Shown: positions 11,961-22,834 of the stretch, one piece after another
Layout of the letters: each line of letters opens with the position of its first letter
Position numbering within the stretch: position 1 is the first letter of the stretch
Origin: Fragilaria crotonensis
Lineage: Eukaryota; Bacillariophyta; Fragilariophyceae; Fragilariales; Fragilariaceae
NCBI GenBank assembly: GCA_022925895.1
Contig: JAKSYS010000012.1
Location: 124,001 to 188,000, forward strand
Length of the DNA: 64,000 bases
Reading direction: 5' to 3'
Notes under the pieces: model-generated
What the model saw: the letters and a program-made list of their open reading frames with translations, nothing else
The model's database searches: none
What the model was told of the DNA's origin: nothing
Program-made: the position numbers and the translations under genes

Positions 11961-14366
11961 CAATTTCTGTTGTACCACTGTCTTGACAAAAATGTTACTG
12001 CATGCTTGGTTCAACCTGGGGGTCATAGGTATCAGTAAATATGCGCTTTACTTCTTTTCCTTTCTACTTCTGCCTTTGCCTGCTGATCCAAACCAAAAAG
12101 CCCTGATTTTGGATTTCTCAGAGCACCAGCCACTGTTTCCATACCATTCTGTATCCATGCTTGGCGTGAGGAACTCATTGTTTTCATTAAATCCATAGAG
12201 TGAGCTTGTCTCGCATAACAGACATCTTGCTTCTCTCCCTATGATTGACTAAAGTGTCCCATTCCAATTTGATTTTGTTTGGGGAGACAACATCGGAGCA
12301 ATGTAGAGGCACTCTCCATGTGTATCTGGAACAGTCTGTTTGAGGAAGGGTTGTGCTGAAACCATAAGGTTAACGTGGCCACCGGCAACAACGCACCTGC
12401 TTCAAATAGTAGGCAGAAGGGGTTGCCTAGTATGTCCTCAAATTCTTTGCTCACTTACTTATATCATGGAAGCAAGTTCACCACTGTACTCTAGTCTGGT
12501 GAAGACAATGAAGGATGCGATGTTGCCAGCTCATTCATGTCATGCCATTGGGGACTTTGGCTCCAAATATGCTCTCTTTGTCAGTGGAGGATTGCTTTAG
12601 TTGCAAGGATCCCATGAATCAATTTTACAATGTGCATTCGTCGAGACAGATGTCATTGTAAACTTGTCCCAAGGGATTTCCAGCTGATACTTGTCATGGC
12701 TTGTTGCAACCATGAATAACGAGTTGCCACGTAGTTTGCTTGTAATGGCGGTGCCGTCGTTTGAAAACAAGGTTTTATTTCAACATGAGATGTCACTGTG
12801 CAGAACCACTGGTTGGCGACTTCAATGATGCTCCCGCTGAAATTTGGATGCTTGTGCATCTGCATCAACATTCAGCTGAGCTAAGGGCAAGCCGGTGACA
12901 CGGATTCTTTGTTGTCATGACCGCAAATGTGCTCCGAGCTTAGTGCTAGTGGCGGCATGGAAGACAATGACACTTGTATAACATGGACAATATCCAATTC
13001 TGACAACATGGGATCAAGTGGACTTCTTTCGACTCTTGACATGATCTCAGGCATAACCTCTTCTAGCTCTTTGGAAGGTGGGAATTGATTTTCCTTGATA
13101 GTGTCAATCAGATTGTCACTATCAGGGGTCCATGGGTTGTTATGACCTGCAAATTGGTGGTCAAATGAAAAAGAAACACAGAACAGCCAACAAATCATAA
13201 CTTTCGGACCAATGCATAAGCATGTGGAGCTGCGCTTCGTGTGGGACACATTCCAAGGACATTTCGCTCGACGATGTTGTTGCCCATTGCCCATCCATAT
13301 GACCCTTAAATCTGATTCATCCAACCCGTCACTGGCTGCACGAACACCGCGAGACAAGGCTGTCAAGGAGTCAGATTTAATTCAAGTGGAGAAGCTCTGC
13401 TTTCCATGGCCTGAGAGATGCAAATATTGACTACCTGCGCCAGGAAGGTGTTTGATCAACCAGCGTTGTACTCTTTTGAATAGCTAGTCATAAGGTGTAT
13501 GATAGCAAGCAATCATAGGAATTGTTTTCTCTGGGATCATAAGACAGCGATCACATTTGTCTGGTGTTTTGTAATGGGTATGTGGATCTCATTCATGGTT
13601 GCATTTGTTACTCTGGTCTTGATATCTGATTCATAAGCAAGTGAGGACCCACAGACCACCATTAAGCAAAGTAATGTTGACATTGGGCATGAATATCCAA
13701 AACCCACTCCCTCGATGGCTGTTGCAGGCGATCATCAGAGGAACTCCACAAACCATTTCGTGCAAAGAATAGTCTTCACACTAACCCTCCTGACAAAGTC
13801 TCTTGACGGCTTGTTGCACCCGGAGTATCACTTCATATTAGTAGGGAATGGTGATCCCCGCGGTTTCTTACATCAAGTTGCGTTCCAGAAATTTCTGTGA
13901 AGTCAGAAACCGTAATCAGCAAACTTCACTTTTGTGAACCTCCTGGAGGATTGAATAACATCCATTGTATTGAAATCATGAAGCCATTGTAATTGAGGAA
14001 GATTTGGCATGTCAATACGGAGCGAGATAAGCAGTGATCCTCCCCGCCCAAAAATCGTCGAAGTGATAGTAGCCATTTTGATTAGGAAGGAGATTTGACA
14101 TTGTTCGCAAGGAATGAATTCAAGACCCCAAATTTGAACTTGAAACCATGCAACCACAATCCGAAGCAGTTTCCCAACGATTGACAACTTCCACCATTTC
14201 TTCTTGAGATACGTGATAAAACTAATTATATACTAGGTTAACCTTTGTAGGATTCGTTTTCATGAGTTCAAGAGGTACCCAACCTCGGCCCACCTCTAAA
14301 AGTTAGGCAAAGGATTTCCAGGTTCCCTAAATTTTGAATCTGGTGGTCTGCCCGTGAAGTAGTTAG
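11961..14366. other. no gene recognised; decayed repeat DNA
   Basis: Long stretch without a supportable gene. The longest frame (minus, 12,881-13,366, 161 codons) has no recognisable motif, and its neighbours on the same strand (12,239-12,871 and 13,903-14,187) are broken by stops. The pattern suggests another old mobile element read on the minus strand, but I cannot name a family. Confidence 0.35.
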
Positions 14367-15853
14367 TCATACGTTGTTGAGTCGTGACTGCAGGGTTCGT
14401 CCAGTCGCCGTGGTGAGAGGTTGCATTCTTGGGGATGGAATGGTTTGCTCCAATGTTGTTGCTGCATCCGGTGTCATGTATTGTCTGATAGTCTGTTGCG
14501 ATCTGCCGTCTCTGAGTAGAGCTGCGCGTGCCGTCCGGACGCGCCTTAGCCGTCCTTGTTGTAAAAGGGGCTGCTCTGTAATGACTTGCAGAGAGACATT
14601 GCAGTAATGTTTATCGGCGCTTGGTAGAAGATTAGGTGACAAGTGGAAGTGTTCTTGCAGTTCTGATGATTCAGCAGAAATGTTTCTGCGTCTTGTCCGT
14701 CTTTTATTCTGTGGAGCACCTCGTTGCAACCCAACCATAGGGTTTGTGTGAATAAGTGAAGAGATAGCAACGTTTGATGAATCTTATGATGGCGTTGGGA
14801 GTGGATAGGGCGTTTTGTGTCCAGAAGATTTTCCGATGCCAGAGTGTGCCATTCTGTTGCGAGAAAGCCTCGTACCGCCATTTGCCAGCCAATCTCAATC
14901 TGGTTGATGGCTCTTTCCAGCGGTTTCTGGACGCGTTTTGGATCTGAAGAGGCGTGTTTGGATCTTGGAGAGTATCGGTCAGACATATCGACATTGCCGT
15001 GCCAAACGGGTGGTGCGTGTCATCAAGTCGTATGTCTTTAATGAGTTTGTTGAGTGCTGCTGCCCGTGATGGATTTGCTTTGCATCGTATAAAGTGATGG
15101 TGGTCCTCATTACTCACCTCATCTTCGGTAAGGCAGCAGCCAAGGGCAGAGTCGTATTGTGGAATCCTTTGTTTTGGATAGGTGGCGCTTGTGATTGCCG
15201 AGTGGGAGAATATCGTGAATGAACTTGACATGCGACGTGTGGTGTGGCGCCGACAGTTTTTCCATGTGACACCCGAATGCAGGCATGTTGATTTTGTCCC
15301 ACGCTCTGTTTGCCCATGAGTGCTTTGTTTGGAGATAATTGCGTATATATCCTCCGTTGATGTGAAACCGAATGTTGGCGTCGAGGTTGCCATAGAACCT
15401 CATGCGGTTGATGGCAATGGATCTGTTTGTGGCCGTGATGTGAGCGGTTGTTCTGGAGGGTTTGGCCTTCGGAAGAATATGGAATTTGGTCGCCAGTGCG
15501 TCGACGTTGACATTGTGCTGTGCACCCTGGGAAAGTTTGGTGTATTACTCACGTTTCTCGTCTTGGTGGCTATTTATCCATTTCATTGCTGAGAGAGGTC
15601 GTCGCAGTTCTGTGTGAAGCTCTCTTATCACCGAAAGATAATCCGCGTTGTCCGGTTGATTAGTCGGGCCATACTGCGGTGATGTGACAGATGTGACCCG
15701 ATTTATCGCGCATTGGCTATCCACCAGCCATCGGAATTTACATCTGTGTCGCAAACCCCAGTGGCGTGCCAGGAGAGTGATTAGAAGGAGTGGCATAACA
15801 ACTTGAGAAACATCACAATTTGACTTGTCCCCTGTTGGGTCGACAACTGACAA
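14367..15853 (-). mobile_element. second copy of the LINE family, 5'-truncated, minus strand
   Basis: Four minus-strand frames match the C-terminal third of the LINE at 1-5,540 in order: LARHWGLRHRCKFRW (LINE: LHRHWGHRHKCTFRW), VDSQCAINRV (TDSQTAINNV), the DNADYLSVIRE block (NSDYLGVIRS), IRFHINGGYIR (IRFHINGYHLR), an RLCPW/CCLTEDE...HHHFIRC zinc-knuckle remnant, and a SADKHYC block matching AGDRHYC. Frames break at least three times. Everything upstream of RNase H is missing, as expected from incomplete reverse transcription. Protein identity to the first copy looks moderate, so the two insertions are not recent sisters. Confidence 0.82.
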
Positions 15854-17889
15854 AAAATTGCGTCTGCAAGGGCAAGCATTTCTGTCATACCCGCATAATA
15901 GACAATTTTGGACATGACTTTACATTGAACTGTGTCTAGTTGACTTGTTGGGCTGAGAGATGCACATGCTAGGAAGCTGATATTTGGGAGGTAACATGCA
16001 CCAAAGAATGTCAGCGTTTCCGGACACGTACATGGGCACATCCACAACAAGGTGGTTATGTCATTGCCTTTGATTTGTTCAGGTGACAGTTCTGCTTCAT
16101 TTGGACTCCTGCTGGTTCCTTGTTGTAGCGTCCCGATGTTTTACGCACCATGTAAGCTGGAAGTAATTGTTGTACCTACTACTCCAAACCGCCACTTTGG
16201 TTGCATCGACTAGAAATGACGGAATCAAACAGAACTCTTTTAATTGAGAACTACCAATGTATAACATCATGCCCCTCCACTAGCGCGGAGATGTTTTGTC
16301 CAACTTTGAGCATTGTGTTGGGCGTTGCTTTGGACTAGAAATTGCATTAGTACCTGCCATCCCTCTGACATGTCAAGTACCAATGTTTGATCGTTGCAAT
16401 TGTCAACACATCTAATCATCCCAATAAGCTGCACATCAACTCCTCCTTGTGGTTTGCAATATCATGCTGAGTATACCAGGTGATCAACCCAAGCTGTACA
16501 TCAACTTCTTCTCTTTGTGGTTTGCAATACCATGCTGAGTATACCAGGTGATCAAAACAGTCAAACAATGTGCTGGACAGGAAACACTGCTGAATTGCTG
16601 GTGAATTGGAACTCCTTGGCCTGCTGTTGCATTGAGTGGATGACCTGACTAGTGACTACATCCTATGTGAGCTTAACCGATCTCTGTGCAGACGTGTTCC
16701 AATGTATTTGTATTGGTGACAAGGGTAACCAAAGAGGCGACTCCACATTTTTGGCTGACGGTGTCATTCCCAAGTTGGACACAATGTGATCACAAGCAAC
16801 ATGCTGTTGAGTCATAAATGGTGAGGACCAGCGGTTTCCAAGTAGCGCACAAGGTCTCCATTTGCATCTCTTCAACGAACACTGGTTGCTTCTGTTGCGT
16901 TGAGATACAGGCGTGATCAGAACTGGCCATCATTCAATAGTTGAGCATCTTCTGCTTTGTGCAAGAAGTGCAATGTAAGCGCACATTAGCTGTTGTCAGA
17001 TTCTTAAAATAATATCATATTCACCACTTTCTTCCACCACTGAAATGAGTAATCCAATGCACAATTGATGAGATTGAGGAGCAGGTGTATCAATGCTCTT
17101 CAATGATAGTCCAGTTTGTCATGTTGCTTGTTGTCAAGATTCTGTCGTAACCTCCTCCTCATTGGGGGAGTACTGGTGGAATATATATGAGTGACAAGAA
17201 ATCAATGCCTTGCAAGACCCTTAGTGCATACCTGCCTGATGATGACATTGTCATTGATTCTGACCAGATATGCATCAAAAATTATCCTTTTTAGCTCTCA
17301 AAATTGTCTAGCCATGTCATACAAAGTACTGCAAATATGGGGTTGAGTACTAGTGTCCAAGCTTTGTTCCTCCCCTCCCAAACGTGTGGGCTTACTAAAA
17401 CTTCTTTTGATGACAGCAGCACATACATCATTGAATTGCCCACCACAACAGTCCATTGCCAATACAAATTTGCACTTAAGCTCGTACAGTTTACTGTCGT
17501 TTGATTGATCTACATCATCCATTGTTTGTTCTGTCTTGATTTACTTGTGTAAGCTTCCATGCTGATAGGCTCATGCTTCGGGGTGATCCGGGAATATCTG
17601 ATTTGGATGGTTGACTAACTAACTTCTCTCTTTTCCTGTGCCAAGGTGAGTCTTACATTCCCTTCATCATTTACATTGCTGTCCATGGTTTTCCGTGCCC
17701 CATGGACTTAATCTTGATTTTCATCTTCTCTCAGATTAGCTCTGTCTTGCCTCCTTGTTTATTATCTCTGCTTACTTACTGCTGCACTTTTTGTGTCGAG
17801 GTCATCAAATTGGTACAATTGTCAATATCCCAAGTCCCAAGCAAGTGCATTTAACTTTAAAACCAAAGTCACTACCAGCATGCCGACCC
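15854..17889. other. no gene recognised
   Basis: AT-rich sequence with short chance frames on both strands. It contains the 65-bp tandem duplication listed separately. No coding motif seen. Confidence 0.4.
16426..16557. repeat. 65/67-bp tandem duplication
   Basis: Two head-to-tail units, 16,426-16,490 and 16,491-16,557. Both begin AAGCTG.ACATCAACT, contain TTTGCAATA.CATGCTGAG and end TACCAGGTGATCAA. They differ by a few substitutions and a 2-bp length change. Confidence 0.9.
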
Positions 17890-18287
17890 ACCCGAAGACC
17901 CATAGCCCATAGCCCATAGCCCAGCCCATAGCCCATAGCCCGCAGCCCATATTATACCCATAGCCCATAGCCCATAGCCCATAGCCCATAGCCAGCCCAT
18001 AGCCCATACCCATAGCCGTAGCCGCAAGCCCATAGCCCATAGCCCATAGCCCATAGCCCATAGCCCATAGCCCATAGCCCATGACCCCAGCCCGCGCCAG
18101 CCCATAGCCCGCAGCCCAGCCCCATAGCCATAGCCCGCCAGCCCATAGCCCATAGCCCATAGCCCATAGCCCGCAGCCCATAGCCCATAGCCATAGCCAT
18201 AGCCCATAGCCCATAGCCATGACCGGGACCAGAGACCATAGCCCATAGCCTGGCCCATAGCCCCGAGCCCGCAGCCCGTAGCCCCAC
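17890..18287. repeat. CCCATAG heptamer minisatellite
   Basis: About 400 bp made mostly of the 7-bp unit CCCATAG (CTATGGG on the minus strand), with variants such as CCCGCAG, CCATAG and CCCATA inserted, so that longer blocks of higher order are visible. All three minus-strand frames stay open across it only because the unit lacks stops there; no protein is implied. The unit resembles G-rich telomere-type repeats but is not a canonical TTAGGG. Confidence 0.9.
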
Positions 18288-18891
18288 CTCCGGGTATCAG
18301 GAGCCGTCTGTGTCCCCTTTTCGAGCCGGTCAGATTTATTTGCGTAGGTTCTACATCACTGTCTATACGAATACCATCCGGAGATGAGATTCTGGAGGTA
18401 TTTTTTTATCCCATAAAAAGTACATGGTTGGCTGATAACACATTTAATTTCTCGAAGTCGATTTATTTAGATCGTTTGACCGGACATAGACGGGCTCCCC
18501 TTCAAATAAGAATCTCGTGCATCTCTTCCATGTGTACAGTACAGAGTACAGAGTACAGAAACACGTATGACATACACACTACCAGGTACGGTAGTGGTAG
18601 GCTCGCTTTGTGTGTTTCAGAGGAGCAGAGGGGACATATCCCGGTGACGAGGAAGTATGACATACATGTATTCTAAACGCGTTGTGAAAACGATATACAG
18701 TACATGCTGTAGACCTATGTATAGTACCACATCTCACATGTCCTGAACTCCATTTGTAGGATTCGAAAAAATGCGCGAGACAAAAATGTCGAGCCAGATT
18801 TGGCTCGCCTATACGAAGACTGCTGTAAAAAACCAGGGTTGGAAATTCCACACATAGTGTAGCTGCACTGGTGCGATTGAGAGAAATTCAC
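18288..18891. other. spacer upstream of the SASA esterase gene
   Basis: No gene seen. GTAC-type words (for example TACCAGGTACGGTAGTGG near 18,580) lie in the presumed promoter area of the esterase gene that starts at 18,892. Confidence 0.4.
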
Positions 18892-20094
18892 ATGCCAAAG
18901 TCCAGTGCCACACCATTGATCGTGGCTATGGCAATTATGATGAATCCGCTCTTTACTCTGGGGTTGCTATGCGCTCTACCGATAGTGGTTATGGGAAGAA
19001 AGATACCACAATTCCTCTTTGCTGGTCAAAGTAACATGATTGGGAGTTTCGACAGGTCGCTAACTTACACTCGATTCAACAAAACCATGCAGATACTGTT
19101 GTCAACTCAAAGCGACGCTGATATTCTCACCGCCTTGGTAAATCACTTAGAGGCAGCAGATACGAGTCCAACCCCAAATTCAGTATATCAGTTTGAAGCA
19201 AGTGAGTTGCTCCGTTTAAGGAACGAGGGATATCTTACGCCTTCCTTTGAACAGCCGTTGTCGGCTGTGACGTGCTCCTTCTACAAGCTGTTCTACAATG
19301 TGGACTATCGCTTGCCAACATCCGAGGCGATTGTGTCGGCAGCTGACGCTAGACTCAGTCCCTACGCAAAATGTGGTGCAATTTTCGGACCTGAACTCAT
19401 GTTTGGACATGTTCTGCACCGGTCGAGCGTTAATTCTGGTAATCCATTTCGTATGATTAAGGTTGCCGCGGGAGGGACGACTATCAAGGGCCACTGGTCC
19501 AAGGATAATGGAACTCTTTGGCCAGAATTGCTTGAAGGTATCAATGACAGTCTTGACTCTGCAACCGAAGAATGGAAAGGCATTGTTTGGTTTCAGGGTG
19601 AAAATGATTCGTTTAACTTAACCCATGCCCAGGCCTATCAACGAGATCTCACTAAATTTATTGGCGATTTGCGGGAAGTACTCCACGGCGATTCCGGTTT
19701 CGCGCAGCCCTCCGATATCCCCGTCATTATTGTCGGACTAGGGTGTTGGATTGCTAGAAGAGGTGCGATAGGAACGACGGTCATGAACGCCCAACGGAGT
19801 TTTGTCCAGTCATCACAGAATGCCGTGCTTGTGCCCACCCATGATTTGTCATGCTACTATCATTTTGATGATGCGTCCATGCTCATTATTGGTGAACGTA
19901 TTGCCAAGGCATTTTTGACAAACTTCTCGTCGGTTCTGTCCAATCCAACCAAGATCCCGACAAGGAAGCCCACGAAGATCCCGACAAGGAAGCCCACGAA
20001 GATCCCGACAAGGAAGCCCTCGAAGATCCCGACAAGGAAGCCAACCAGGAAGCCAACAGGAAAACCCACCAGGACACCGACTCGCAGGATGTGA
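18892..20094 (+). CDS. secreted SASA-domain carbohydrate esterase with PT-repeat tail
   Basis: 400 residues from the first ATG; the frame is open a few codons upstream but without ATG. Residues 12-35 form a signal peptide or membrane anchor. The catalytic domain has the SASA/SGNH signature: GQSNM at residues 45-49 (Ser47 nucleophile), a VWFQGENDS block near residue 232, and HFDDASMLIIGER near residue 324 supplying the Asp/His pair. SASA enzymes (sialate O-acetylesterase and plant/bacterial acetylxylan-type esterases) remove acetyl groups from sugars; the substrate cannot be read from sequence. After residue 350 follows a Lys/Arg-rich tail of IPTRKPTK repeats, a PT-repeat type frequent in diatom extracellular proteins. 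It is probably exported, and the basic tail may bind acidic wall polymers or silica, which is inference. No intron is needed. Confidence 0.85.
   Translation: MPKSSATPLIVAMAIMMNPLFTLGLLCALPIVVMGRKIPQFLFAGQSNMIGSFDRSLTYTRFNKTMQILLSTQSDADILTALVNHLEAADTSPTPNSVYQFEASELLRLRNEGYLTPSFEQPLSAVTCSFYKLFYNVDYRLPTSEAIVSAADARLSPYAKCGAIFGPELMFGHVLHRSSVNSGNPFRMIKVAAGGTTIKGHWSKDNGTLWPELLEGINDSLDSATEEWKGIVWFQGENDSFNLTHAQAYQRDLTKFIGDLREVLHGDSGFAQPSDIPVIIVGLGCWIARRGAIGTTVMNAQRSFVQSSQNAVLVPTHDLSCYYHFDDASMLIIGERIAKAFLTNFSSVLSNPTKIPTRKPTKIPTRKPTKIPTRKPSKIPTRKPTRKPTGKPTRTPTRRM
19951..20062 (+). repeat. 24-bp tandem repeat encoding the PT tail
   Basis: Nearly perfect 24-bp units (AAGATCCCGACAAGGAAGCC plus 4 bases) encode the IPTRKPTK octapeptide about four times and then grade into shorter RKPTRKPTGKP units. 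The high identity suggests recent expansion or homogenisation. Confidence 0.9.
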
Positions 20095-20103
20095 AATAGA
20101 TGG

Positions 20104-20235
20104 AATTTTTGACAAACTTCTGGTCGGTACGATCCAATAGAACCAAGATCGCGACAAGCAAGCAAACCACGAAGTCGATAAAAAAACCCATCAACAAACC
20201 GACGTTTAAGCCAACTCGCAGGATGTGGAAAAGAT
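20104..20235 (+). pseudogene. decayed duplicate of the esterase 3' end (second PT tail)
   Basis: Sequence after the esterase stop repeats its 3' end: TTTTTGACAAACTTCT, then TCGGT..G.TCCAAT, AACCAAGATC.CGACAAG.AAGC, and finally CAACTCGCAGGATGTG, matching 19,911-20,091. The copy stays open to a TAG near 20,235 and still encodes a Lys/Thr/Pro-rich tail, but in another frame than the esterase. It is therefore either dead sequence in the 3' region or an alternative tail reachable only by splicing. Confidence 0.75.
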
Positions 20236-21115
20236 AGTTGGATGGCAAACCGCCTTTTGGCTACGGAAGGGTTGTCAGTTTGCTCTGACCAGACGCTTCT
20301 CTTTCCCATGGTTTCAACTCGGTTGCCAAATGAAATAGTAACATGTAAAGTCAGCGAAGGCTTGTTTTGGCTCTCGTACATAGTTTTCCATCAAACTCAC
20401 TGGAAGACTATGAAGAGGAGGACGTTTCGGCGACATTCATGTTCGATCTCCTCCTCTCCTTCAGGATATCAGGTTGCCTCACTTCTCACACGCAAGAATC
20501 GAATGTCGCTAATTAATCCAGTGTCGCCCATGTATCTGTGTTCTGCCTCTATGTGTATTTTGTCGCGACTTCGAAAAAGTACGTCCGTTTTGGTGTTCGG
20601 AGCGACTGTTCGTGCAACAGTTCATGCACCTGTTGAACCCGCAGGACAAGGCAAGTGCGTTTCCACGTTCATCTACAATGACAACGATGGCCGATTTGGT
20701 GCACTCTTTTAACGTATATCAAAAGTGTGTCTAGGTCGATGGCCCACACAGTGCGTAAAATCTTCATGTTTTTGGGTTTAGGTCGGCCCTTCTCATCAAC
20801 TCCCTCCGTTCCCCAGTACTGCGTACAAACGTAGACTGAATACTACTTGTTGCTTGATAAGTCATGATCTGATATCGGTACTCCATGCTACCTGGTACTA
20901 CTTCATTATTAGGATGATGTCGGGTTCGTTGACGGCGAAACCGAAACCCTGCGGGAGTACCGCAAATGTCGCATATCCCAAGTTCAAGCGTCGCATCGCT
21001 CGTCGCTGTGCGACCGCCTCGACCGCAAGGGATACACTGATGCTTCGAAGGACGACTCATAGTGCACGTGACTATGCATTCAGACGTATGAGCCACTGAG
21101 TGAAATAAAGTTCAA
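20236..21115. other. spacer, no gene recognised
   Basis: Open frames on both strands (for example plus 20,242-20,712) show no motif, and the plus frame overlaps the decayed esterase tail. Treated as intergenic between the esterase and the convergent phosphatase-like gene. Confidence 0.4.
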
Positions 21116-22176
21116 CTACAGTTTGCTTTCAGATGTGGCTTTGTCCCCCGCCGCGCAAGCTAAGAATCGATCCCTCCAAAGTCTATCGAATCCAATCGCG
21201 TCGAGATAGCCGGGACAAACAGATCCATACTTCCGTCTTACGAAAGACAGCGTTTCCACCATGGCTTCACGTGGAGCTCCCGTGAATCGTCGCTTGTCAA
21301 ATTTTCCCTTGACGGCCTTCAAAGCAGCTACAGAGTGGTCACGCATATTAATGTCCGAAATGAAGTATTCTTCAATGATCTCCTCATCCGATTGGCCCAG
21401 AATGGACTGGCACAGCATGGACAACACTCCCGTTCTAGGCGACACAAATTAGCGATGATATAAAAGTACACGGCACCAGCACCCTTCGCAACTTCCGTTT
21501 TGTGTCAGCGGTCAACGTACCTGTCTTTGCCTTGTACGCAATGAAATACGAGCGACGTGTCTGAATTCTCCAAATGTTTCGTCATCTCCTTGAGCGCAAA
21601 ACATAAATCCTCGCCTCCTGTCTCCAAAATGGCTTCGTTCAATCCCGCCAGACCACGTGCGTTCAAGGCATCAAGGCATATACCCTGGAGGGCATCAGGA
21701 TCTACGAGAGTCAACACTGGCGCCATGGCTCGTTCAGCTGGAGTCAGCCAACATCGGATCATGTACTTGTAGATTCGTTCTCGAGGCTGAACATCGATTC
21801 TCAACACACGTTTTTCCAAAAGAGGCGGAACGTCGTTCATGTCGTCATCATCATCATTATTGACGCCATCGTACTTCGCCACACGGGCATCGACTGCCTC
21901 AAACCCATATCGATCCATCCATTGCTGAGCCTGATCGTCATCTCGCTCAGATTGGGATCGAAGGTCAATAATCAAACCACTCTGACGCAGAATCACGTGT
22001 TCTGCCTCCGTCCTTGGGTTTGCAACTCCTGCGAGTGGTTCTGTTTTGGCGCAACGGTATATTCGGTTGATGCCATTCACTGCCCTGAAGTTTTCTACTG
22101 TCATGGCGCACGATTCTCTGCTAACAAGGAGCAACGTTAATACGATAATCTCAAGGAGATATGTGCATTGATGCAT
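21116..22176 (-). CDS. secreted tyrosine-phosphatase-like protein, HCxxGKDRTG type, two exons
   Basis: Exon 1 is 22,176-21,521, the intron is 21,435-21,520 (86 bases, GTACGT donor, CTAG acceptor) and exon 2 is 21,434-21,116, together 324 residues. The splice rebuilds the P-loop HCVQGKDRTG, with Cys213 as nucleophile and the following Arg for phosphate binding. This matches the Y_phosphatase3 family (protein-tyrosine/lipid phosphatases), as does FRAVNGINRIYRCAKT and the ILRQSGLIIDLRSQSER block near the N-terminus. I chose the ATG at 22,176 because it starts a clean signal peptide (MHQCTYLLEIIVLTLLLVSR); another in-frame ATG lies at 22,257. An acidic DDDDD insert sits near residue 110. An extracellular or endomembrane location is inferred from the signal peptide; the substrate is unknown. 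Confidence 0.8.
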
Positions 22177-22640
22177 GGACACATTGATGCTCCAGTGGGA
22201 CTGTTGCCCGTTCACATTCCGAACAGTTTTTTGGTGACCAGACTTTCTTGTTCGCATATGCGCTGTTCGCTGACAGTGTGATGCTGCCACGTCGTTCGAC
22301 GCGCGCAATTAGTCCACAATTTGCTCAACAACGGCCAGCACGGCATTTGGCACGCCTTCGTACAGCACTTCCTACGGTACTACCGTAGAAACTTGTACTC
22401 CGTGAACTTCTACGTAGTCCAGTCCTGTAAAACGTACAGTAACTCTCGGAGTTCACAAAAATGATTCATGCACTGGTGGAATCGAGTAGGATTACAACAG
22501 TAGCTCAGTACCGCGGGACTTCTGAAAAATCCCTCAGGCCAATCCTTATCTTGCGACGAAAAACCATTACCAAAATGCGATTTAATAGAAACCTAATAAA
22601 ATCGCACGTCATTTTCGTTCTTGTGATTTTGTTACCCTTC
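22177..22640. other. spacer upstream of the phosphatase-like gene
   Basis: No gene seen. GTAC words (GTACGGT, TACTACCGTAG and similar) lie near 22,370-22,440. Confidence 0.35.
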
Positions 22641-22834
22641 AATAGCGACCAAAGGGAATTATGACCGAGGATGACCCAAAGTTAGAAACGGCCCTAGTTT
22701 TGCACCCAGCCGAGTTGACTGTTAACCGTTGTAATGGTGGCTTCCTATGCGGTATAGGAAGCCACCATTACAACGGTTAACAATCATCGGCTGGAAAACA
22801 TCCGTTCGGTCATAATTTCCACCCAGTCGCTATT
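22641..22834. repeat. foldback element with long inverted arms
   Basis: A perfect 28-bp inverted repeat (22,721-22,748 and 22,754-22,781) is separated by a 5-base loop. Outside it the arms continue imperfectly: CCAGCCGA (22,706 on) pairs with TCGGCTGG (ending near 22,794), and AATAGCGAC (22,641-22,649) plus AATTATGACCGA (22,657-22,668) pair with GGTCATAATT and GTCGCTATT (22,808-22,834). The left arm carries about 25 extra bases. No target-site duplication is visible. It could be a foldback MITE or a hairpin small-RNA precursor. Confidence 0.85.

Noticed and set aside
12881-13366. 161-codon minus-strand frame as a gene
   Set aside because: No motif, no splice partners, flanked by stop-ridden frames in a transposon zone. 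Kept only as a finding.
17822-18287. Three overlapping minus-strand frames reading MGYGLWA-type repeats
   Set aside because: The CCCATAG unit has 7 bases and lacks stops on that strand, so all frames cycle through the same words. Minisatellite, not protein.
17890-18287. Internal telomere
   Set aside because: The unit is CTATGGG with many variants, not a canonical TTAGGG tract, and genes continue on both sides.
20242-20712. 156-codon plus-strand frame behind the esterase
   Set aside because: Starts next to the decayed tail duplicate, no recognisable motif, composition like noncoding sequence.
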